From contig CAIPDV010000121.1 of NCBI GenBank assembly GCA_903863935.1, positions 1-64,000 on the forward strand: a DNA stretch of 64,000 nucleotides, read 5' to 3'. The stretch is from an uncultured Bacteroidota bacterium. Lineage in GTDB: Bacteria > Bacteroidota > Bacteroidia > JABEUT01. Position numbers and translations under genes: made by a program. This document shows, piece after piece, positions 63,459-64,000 of the stretch (positions are counted from its first letter, which is position 1; the number at the start of each line of letters is the position of its first letter). The notes beneath the pieces were generated by a model. The model did not search any database. It was not told the origin of the DNA and saw only the letters and a program-made list of their open reading frames with translations.

Positions 63459-64000
63459 TTAACCCCACACCTTGGTTCCTTCGGTGCAGTTTTTGCAGAT
63501 GTCTATCTCTTTGCGTGATTGCAATAAGGAATGACGGAACCGGCGGTATTTTTCATTATTCCACAGTTCTTTAAATGAGCTGTCGCGTAGCGAACCCATC
63601 GGATGCGAAGCATCTTTATCAAAGCAGCAAGGAACAACATTGCCATCCCAGGTTATTACACAGGAATTCCACATGCGCCAGCAATGATTGAGAAGCTTAT
63701 TTTTTATAGCGTATTTTCCATCGGCTCCCTTCTTATATCGTGAATATTCCTGCTGGTCGGGAATGAGTTCATTGCCGTTTTCGTAATCATAAATCTGCAC
63801 TGTTTTCAATCTAACCTCATCAATACCTATTTCCTTAGCCAATGCTTTTACTTCCGGAATCTGGTGTTCGTTAGCCTTCACTACCAAAAACTGAAATATC
63901 AAGTACGGAGTTTTAGATTTCAATTGCTTTTTGCTTTCCGCTACATTTCTGGCTCCTTCCAAAACTTTATCAAGTTTTCCTCCTATTCTATAAGAAGAGT
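63459..64000 (-). CDS. Radical SAM/SPASM-domain protein, 3' part only
   Basis: The reading frame is open to the window edge (the track start at 63962 is a TTG inside it). Visible are about 180 residues: the end of a radical SAM barrel (KTPYLIFQFLVVKANEHQIP, EIGIDEVRLKTVQIYDY) and a SPASM/twitch Cys cluster (CWRMWNSCVITWDGNVVPCC, then CKNC) that would bind auxiliary Fe-S clusters. The CxxxCWxxW-type SAM motif itself lies outside. Such proteins modify peptides or sugars. The substrate cannot be told from the fragment. Confidence 0.85.
   Translation of the reverse strand, partial: SSYRIGGKLDKVLEGARNVAESKKQLKSKTPYLIFQFLVVKANEHQIPEVKALAKEIGIDEVRLKTVQIYDYENGNELIPDQQEYSRYKKGADGKYAIKNKLLNHCWRMWNSCVITWDGNVVPCCFDKDASHPMGSLRDSSFKELWNNEKYRRFRHSLLQSRKEIDICKNCTEGTKVWG

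Overview
The window looks like a 64 kb piece of chromosome from a free-living or environmental member of the phylum Bacteroidota. The evidence is AT-rich DNA, type IX secretion (T9SS) machinery (a SprE/PorW-like lipoprotein and the Plug protein) together with several T9SS cargo proteins, the phylum-specific promoter -7 box TAnnTTTG in front of many genes, ribosomal protein L21 with a long charged tail, and an ECF sigma factor paired with a Dma-like anti-sigma factor fused to an outer-membrane barrel. Most genes are housekeeping or envelope genes. I see no rRNA, tRNA, CRISPR array, prophage or complete insertion sequence.

Layout: 0.6-2.5 kb sigma factor and dual-membrane anti-sigma candidate; 2.8-4.2 kb secreted Asp-box propeller; 4.4-7.1 kb AlgI/AlgJ-type polysaccharide O-acetylation pair; 7.2-9.8 kb Ser/Gly-rich secreted protein, then a SRAP/HMCES protein in an operon with an active-site-degenerate Fic protein; 10-14.8 kb T9SS cargo, a TMTC-like membrane protein with TPRs, and a fatty acid hydroxylase; 14.8-21.3 kb SprE/PorW, acyl-CoA carboxylase beta and the T9SS Plug; 21.3-30.3 kb cysteine desulfurase, TatD, a tandem pair of DUF4139 proteins, a membrane patatin and two thioredoxin-fold proteins; 30.3-38.4 kb MBL-fold hydrolase, acyltransferase, ChaN-like protein, NHL-repeat cargo, HemL and PepA; 38.4-43.1 kb a tightly coupled class A beta-lactamase operon, small proteins and a Tat-exported aminotransferase; 43.3-45.6 kb rplU-rpmA, a membrane-anchored pseudo-receiver and small proteins; 45.6-50 kb a second carboxylase beta subunit, a truncated conflict-type/TPR protein and an LptF/G permease; 50-59.6 kb glycosyltransferase, PruA, a four-helix-bundle gene, SIS isomerase, MutS, TPR protein and M20 dipeptidase; 59.9-64 kb a giant T9SS type B protein and a radical SAM/SPASM protein cut by the window edge.

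The most unusual material is between the genes. At least seven intergenic loci carry short tandem arrays with a strict 7-base period. The 7-mer differs from locus to locus, and at most loci a forward array is followed by its approximate inverted complement. One inverted pair brackets a 350-bp gene for a 23S-rRNA-intervening-sequence-type four-helix-bundle protein, which makes a candidate mobile cassette. Other palindromic repeats supply the start codon of the T9SS Plug gene and the final codons and stop of a TPR protein, so repeats in this genome appear to have remodelled gene ends. The other leads are the degenerate Fic/SRAP operon, the pseudo-receiver, and several operator-like inverted repeats in front of the carboxylase genes.
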